Assembly (NCBI GenBank): GCA_004519485.1 | Contig: CP038117.1 | Coordinates: forward strand, 62,001-126,000 | From: Nannochloropsis oceanica | Taxonomy: Eukaryota; Sar; Eustigmatophyceae; Eustigmatales; Monodopsidaceae | Length of the DNA stretch: 64,000 nucleotides | Reading direction: 5' to 3' | The notes under the pieces: generated by a model | The model's database searches: none | Told to the model about the DNA's origin: nothing | The model's input: only the letters and a program-made list of their open reading frames with translations | Position numbers and translations under genes: made by a program | Part shown: positions 59,635 through 64,000 of the stretch, in pieces | Position numbering within the stretch: position 1 is the stretch's first letter | Layout: each line of letters opens with the position of its first letter

Positions 59635-61569
59635 ATGTTGGAGTACGACGACTCAGCGTTCTACTACTTTTGCATGACGATGCTGAGCTTTTACATGCTC
59701 CCAGGGACCTATTACCTTGTGTTCAAGCAACTGCTTCCAGCCCTCATCCCGCGCACGGATGCCGGCCTGGTGCCCCGTACCGAGGCCGAGCGCCGTAAGG
59801 CCAAGCAGCTGAAGGACGATGCACGGAGCAGCAATAAACTTATGTCATGCGGGGTAATTACCAACGCGGTCCTGTTGACTTTGACGTATGCATTGTTTAT
59901 CTTTTTGGTGCTGCGCGTGTGGAACGACGCTGAAATCGCTCAATTCGACCCGTATGCTATCCTCGAGATTGCCACGGACGCTGAAGATCGCACCATTCGC
60001 AAGGCGTATCGCTCGCTCTCTCTCAAGTGGCACCCGGACAAGAACATGGGCAACCAGTACGCAGAGCAAATGTTCATGATGGTTCGTAAGGCCTACGAAG
60101 CCCTTACGGACGAAGTGGCCAAAGAAAACTGGCAAAAATACGGCAACCCCGACGGTAAACAAGCGCTGGAAGTATCCATCGGTCTGCCTACTTTCCTGCT
60201 TGAAAAAGACAATCACACGACGATCCTGTTGGTGTACCTGGTGGTCCTAGTGATTGCCATTCCTCTGGCTGTGTACTGCTGGTATTCGGAGTCCCAGCAG
60301 TACGGCGAAAACAACGTCATGCACAGGACTTACAATGACTACGCCGCACTCCTTGCCGAAGCTACCCCCCCGCGCTATCTCCCCTCCATCCTCGTCACTT
60401 CCAACGAGTGCGTCAAGGCCAACGCTTCCTCCACCTCCCCTCCTCCTTCCTCTACCACCCCCACTGCCCCCGGCACCGCTGGAGCCGCCATCGCTCTCAT
60501 CCCTGGCATGGACCCTGCAGAAGCTAAAGACCTTAACAGGCTAGTTACCGCGCTTGGTCCAACCCGCCTCGTCAAACCCAAGCATGAGAAGCACTTGAAG
60601 GCCCTCGCGGAGGTGACAAAAGGGAACGTGCTCCTCCACGCCTATCTCTACCGCCTGGAGATCCCCCCACGATTCCACGAGAATCTGCGCAAGATGCTCT
60701 GCCTGTCCGGAGACCTCATTGAGGCCATGCTGGAAATTCTGCAGAAAACCCGCTGGCTGCAGACGGCCCTCGGGGTGCTCGACTTCCAACAGCAGCTGAC
60801 GCAAGCCATCATGGTGAGGGAGCCTGCGGACAGCCTGTACCAACTGCCTCATCTGACAGCGGTGGAGATGGGGCATATCACCAAGGGGAAGGGAAGCGTG
60901 AAATCAATTTTGGATTATTGTCGGCTACCGGATGAGCAGAAAAAGGGGTTGGCGGGCTTGGGGGAGGCGGAGAAGGCGGACGTGTTGAAGGTGTGTGGGT
61001 TGCTGCCGAGGCTAGAGGTCAAGACCGAGGTGCTGGTGGAGGACGAGACAGAGATTGCGGAGGGGGACTTGGTCACTGTTAAGGTGACGATGACGCGGAC
61101 AAATTTATCTGAAGGTGAGAATGCGGGCCCGGCGCACGCACCTTATTTCCCCGTCAGTCGGAGAGAGGGATGGTGGGTGATTTTGGCTCATGGCCAGAAG
61201 ATAATCATTGCGATGGAGAGGGTCGAGAACAAGGAGCGAACGTTCGTGCATGAGTTGAAGGTATTCGGGCCGGGCATGCCATTAGAGGCGGGACATTACA
61301 AGTTTGATTTGTACGTGAAGAGTGATTGTTATGTGGGGTTGGATGTGGCGCAGAAAGTGGAGTTCGATGTGATTAAGGCGAGCGATTTGCCCGAATATGT
61401 CCCTCATAAAGATGACTTGGAGCTGGATAACGAGCCGACTCTGTTTGAGAGCTTGGCGGGGAATTTGGAGGACGACAGTGACTCAGACCTGGAAATGGAG
61501 GAGGAGGGGGAGGAGGGAATGGACGGGGGAGAGGGCGAGAAGGAAAGGGGGGCGAAGAAGGATGATTAA
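59635..61569 (+). CDS. SEC63: Sec63-type ER translocation protein (J domain plus Sec63/Brl domain)
   Basis: Sec63 works with the Sec61 channel and BiP/Kar2 to drive protein import into the ER. 644 residues, intronless. Order: a first membrane helix (FYYFCMTMLSFYMLPGTYYL), a charged loop (RTEAERRKAKQLKDD), a second helix (AVLLTLTYALFIFLVLRVW), then a lumenal J domain, FDPYAILEIATDAEDRTIRK, with the HPD motif in LKWHPDKN and KYGNPDG, then a third helix (ILLVYLVVLVIAIPLAVYCW). The cytosolic Sec63 part has helical segments and an Ig-like beta domain (GDLVTVKVTMTRTN; HYKFDLYVKSDCYVGLD). The tail is acidic (DDDSDSDLEMEEEGEE-like), as in yeast Sec63, where it binds Sec62. An insert of about 35 Ser/Pro/Thr residues follows helix 3. 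Confidence 0.92.
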   Translation: MLEYDDSAFYYFCMTMLSFYMLPGTYYLVFKQLLPALIPRTDAGLVPRTEAERRKAKQLKDDARSSNKLMSCGVITNAVLLTLTYALFIFLVLRVWNDAEIAQFDPYAILEIATDAEDRTIRKAYRSLSLKWHPDKNMGNQYAEQMFMMVRKAYEALTDEVAKENWQKYGNPDGKQALEVSIGLPTFLLEKDNHTTILLVYLVVLVIAIPLAVYCWYSESQQYGENNVMHRTYNDYAALLAEATPPRYLPSILVTSNECVKANASSTSPPPSSTTPTAPGTAGAAIALIPGMDPAEAKDLNRLVTALGPTRLVKPKHEKHLKALAEVTKGNVLLHAYLYRLEIPPRFHENLRKMLCLSGDLIEAMLEILQKTRWLQTALGVLDFQQQLTQAIMVREPADSLYQLPHLTAVEMGHITKGKGSVKSILDYCRLPDEQKKGLAGLGEAEKADVLKVCGLLPRLEVKTEVLVEDETEIAEGDLVTVKVTMTRTNLSEGENAGPAHAPYFPVSRREGWWVILAHGQKIIIAMERVENKERTFVHELKVFGPGMPLEAGHYKFDLYVKSDCYVGLDVAQKVEFDVIKASDLPEYVPHKDDLELDNEPTLFESLAGNLEDDSDSDLEMEEEGEEGMDGGEGEKERGAKKDD

Positions 61570-62438
61570 GTAGTGTGGAGGAGACGCTTTTTGAAGTAAG
61601 GAAAGAAGGAATTCAAAAAATGAAAAGAGGATAAAGATTATATGTTTGCTTGAGTGAGGGAGAGAAGAAGAGAGAAGAAAGTGGGCAGAAGCGAGAAAGA
61701 GAGAAATGGAGTATCAGTCGAGGGCAGCAGAAGTAGCTGCAGCAATAGCAGCCAAAAAACATGCCATCAACAGGAACAAGAACAATTAACAGCAACAGAT
61801 AGAGGATGAAGTAGAATTAAGAGGAAAAAAGACAACCTTGACTCTCTTTGTTTTGCTTCATTCTCTCTTCTCCCTCTCCTAGGACACGCATGCGCTTTTT
61901 GGGACCCTCCGCCACCTTTTTCTCTTTTTGGTTGGCATTCATATCTTCGTTGATGTCTTTTCCCCTTTTCACTCCTCTCCCCCCTCCCCTCCTGCCGGGT
62001 ATTGTTTCGGACCACATTGCTCGTTGTCTACAAATTATAGTTTCGATGCGATCGCGTGGCATATTACCCTCCATCTTTCATTCTACATCTCCCTCCATAA
62101 TTCTATCCCGGATAAATCGAGTAGAAAAAGAAGAATTAATAAAAGTCAAACACACCACACTCCTTGAGCCCCCCTTAACCTTACAATCAAAGACAAGCTT
62201 AATTTTCCGGCATGCGTAGCAGCAAAAGCGATGATGATGGCGGTGCTCAGCTGCTCCTTGTTCTTGTTGTGGCTGCTGTAGCCGCTGTTGTTGCTTATGT
62301 CACGCGTGTCCACGTTAGGGCCCGCGTTCAAGGATATCATAGCTGGTTCTCCTACCCGCCATCCCACGAAATGCTGCTGCTGTTGCTGCTGCTGTTGTTC
62401 TCAGTTAAGCACCCCTGGTCTTCACTTGTCAATATAGT
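61570..62438. other. Convergent 3' spacer
   Basis: This 869 bp lies between SEC63 and the minus-strand gene at the right edge. It holds A/G-rich then pyrimidine-rich tracts and short CTG runs (62370-62397). A small hydrophobic frame at 62212-62529 is a CTG-repeat artefact in appearance. No gene is supported. Confidence 0.4.
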
Positions 62439-62548
62439 TTACAGCCCGGGAGGCCGTGCAAGCCCTCCTCCGGCAGGAAGGTGCGAGGAAGACGATGCCA
62501 AGCAGGACAAGAAAATCGACCCCGGGTAATCCATAACTTGAGACACAC

Positions 62549-62605
<57 letters not shown>

Positions 62606-64000
62606 GAGTGAATCCAGCAGCAGTAGCAGCAGACGCCGCCGCCGCCGCCGCTGCTGACGTATCCCGATGCTGGTGCTGCTGCTGCTGGTGGTGGTGGTGG
62701 TAGTGGTGCTGTTGCTGGTGTTGTTTGTTAAAGACATGGCCACACCACTCGCAGCAAGCGTCGGTGTGATGGATGACCTCAGCCTCAATGAAATTGGAGC
62801 AAGAAGGACACATGGGAATAGGAGGAGGAGGAGGAGGAGAAGGAGGGGTGGAGGGAGGGAGGGAGGTGATGAGCGGAGAAGAGAAGAGGGAGAAGGAAGA
62901 AAAGAGAGAGGAGGAGGAATTCGAGGAGGCGGCGGCGGATAAGGAGAGTGAGGAGGAGCGGGCGGGGTGGATGCCGCTAGGTGGTCGGGGGTCAGAAGAA
63001 GAGAGGACGAGAGAGGCCATAGATGTGGCTAAGTCTGCGGAAGACAGGTTCGAGGAAGAGGAGGGGGGGGATAAGGAGGAGGAGGAGGAGGAGGAGGAAG
63101 GGGTGATGGACTGCCAGGACAACGATGTAGCTTTGGCTGACGTTGCTTCTAACGGCGCGTGACCGTTCCCTACGGCCGCCACCGTCCCTTCTCCCTGGGG
63201 ATCCAGGCGTGCATGTTTCCCTTCTTCAGCATCACAGCAGGCGCCCTGTGCGCGTTCCGTCCAGCGCTCCAGTGATAAAAGCAAACGACGACATCGCACC
63301 TGCGTGTCCCTCCCTCCACGCCTTCCTCCCTTGTCTTGTCCCATCAAAAGCTGCCGCTGTGCTAGTAGCATCGTCTTTTGTCCTTCCTTTTTTGACCTCC
63401 AAAATCCCCTCACACCCAAGACTGCCTGTTCCTCCTCCGACACACGACGCTTCTCCTCCACCTTGCCCTCCCCCTGTTCTTCCTTCTCCTCCACCACCTC
63501 CCCTCTCTCCCGTCCACTCCCACATTCCTTCCCTCCCATCCCTACTCCCCGCCCCACACTCGCCCACGCCGTCTTCACCACCTCGTGTGTTCTATTTCCC
63601 TCCGGCAAGATGGACAACCAACCTTGGTTCACCTCCAGCCATTGCAGCAGCAGCAAAAGCGCCGGACCACTCCCTTCATCCCACCTTCCCTTGCTGCCTT
63701 TCCTCTTTTTGGCGAGGGCGAGGCCGATCTCCATGACGAGCGCAAGAGCCCCTTTCACGTCAGCAGGTGGCTTGTGCTGTTGGTGCTGTTGGTGCTGTCG
63801 CTGTTGAAATTGGGGGGTGGTGATGGTGGTGGTGTAGGACGTAGAGGAGAACAGACCTACTGCCTCTGCTCGTGCCCAGAGCGCTCCTGTCACTACCACC
63901 ACAGTTTGCATATACACAGAATGAAGCTCACACAGCTCTACGGCGGCATCCGCCGCCGCTTCTCCCCACCCTCCCCCATCGTCCTCCTCCTGATTCTCCT
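62439..64000 (-). CDS. Large protein with C-terminal zinc-ribbon-like CxxC pairs, partial at right edge; possibly EST1/SMG5-7-like
   Basis: The frame is open from the window edge to the stop at 62439, giving about 520 residues of C-terminal part; a Met near 63917 is not a convincing start because the upstream helix (AAADAAVELCELHS) continues in frame. The helical region LLLLLQWLEVNQGWL with LGVRGFW nearby recalls the central domain of EST1/SMG7 telomerase/NMD proteins (a run of ..LL.WL..N......, and LRGF), but the match is weak. After a long Ser/Pro stretch come MCPSCSNFIEAEVIHHTDAC and CEWCGHVF, two CxxC pairs plus His able to bind zinc, then His/Gln and Ala homopolymers and a poly-Ser run from CAG codons (62547-62600). 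No function is asserted; the family suggestion is tentative. Confidence 0.5.
62547..62601. repeat. CTG/CAG triplet repeat
   Basis: About eighteen uninterrupted CTG units, in frame with the minus-strand gene, encode poly-serine (AGC). This is the longest perfect triplet run in the window. Confidence 0.92.

Noticed and set aside
62212-62529. Small plus-strand frame with two hydrophobic stretches
   Set aside because: The hydrophobic runs come from CTG/GTT repeats and the frame overlaps the 3' end of a minus-strand gene; no support.

Overview
This is nuclear DNA from a eukaryote. The coding frames are interrupted by GT-AG introns whose phases close cleanly, and the window holds a separase, a GINS subunit, an mRNA-splicing factor, Sec63, a SEC14-like protein and an SSU-processome protein. 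The best guess is a photosynthetic stramenopile (heterokont) alga, perhaps eustigmatophyte-like. The reasons are a plastid-type triose-phosphate translocator whose signal peptide sits on its own first exon, an Mpv17-family protein with a signal peptide plus transit-like leader, a GPCR fused to an inositol 5-phosphatase (a domain pairing known from oomycetes and relatives), compact genes with few short introns, and abundant GGGA/GAGGGAGG and CAG/CTG simple repeats. The lineage call is inference; no rRNA or plastid gene is present to fix it. No rRNA, tRNA, CRISPR array, retrovirus-like element or phage was seen.

Layout. 1-6.1 kb: the 5' end of an FAD-dependent oxidoreductase (-), GINS subunit PSF3 (+), a four-exon RecB-family PD-(D/E)XK nuclease with probable Fe-S cysteines (-), and the splicing factor Ist3/RBMX2 (+). 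6.4-10.4 kb: a lipid-oxidation group consisting of an enoyl-CoA isomerase ending in the peroxisomal signal SRL (-), a glutaredoxin (+) and an enoyl-CoA hydratase (-), with a stray duplicate of the hydratase C-terminus. 10.7-15.4 kb: the plastid phosphate translocator (+) and two head-to-head secretory-pathway genes. 15.9-26.5 kb: tRNase Z long form and a 2591-residue separase carrying a SAP-like motif, both (-). 27.6-31.3 kb: a DUF4602/Faf1-like ribosome-biogenesis protein (+), a methyltransferase (-), a GlcG/HbpS-family protein (+) and a SANT-domain protein (-).

31.9-45.2 kb: a four-exon PIERCE-like (ciliary microtubule inner protein) gene (-) head-to-head with an RGS-DENN protein (+), a mitochondrial-type release factor 1 with an odd codon-recognition loop (-), a transposase relic, and the GPCR-inositol 5-phosphatase-C2 protein (-). 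46.5-54 kb: a four-TM membrane protein (-), a SEC14-like protein (-), a full-length QueA (+), which is a bacterial queuosine-synthesis enzyme rarely found in eukaryotes, and an HHxxxDG acyltransferase (-). 54.8-64 kb: an F-box/plant-type LRR protein (+), the plastid-targeted Mpv17-like protein (-), Sec63 (+), and the 3' part of a protein running off the right edge, possibly EST1/SMG-like (-).

Many neighbours are arranged head-to-head with 250-750 bp of shared upstream DNA, which suggests bidirectional promoters. Exon structures were assembled by eye from GT/AG sites, phase and family fit. Starts and ends of several genes remain alternatives, as noted in each entry.
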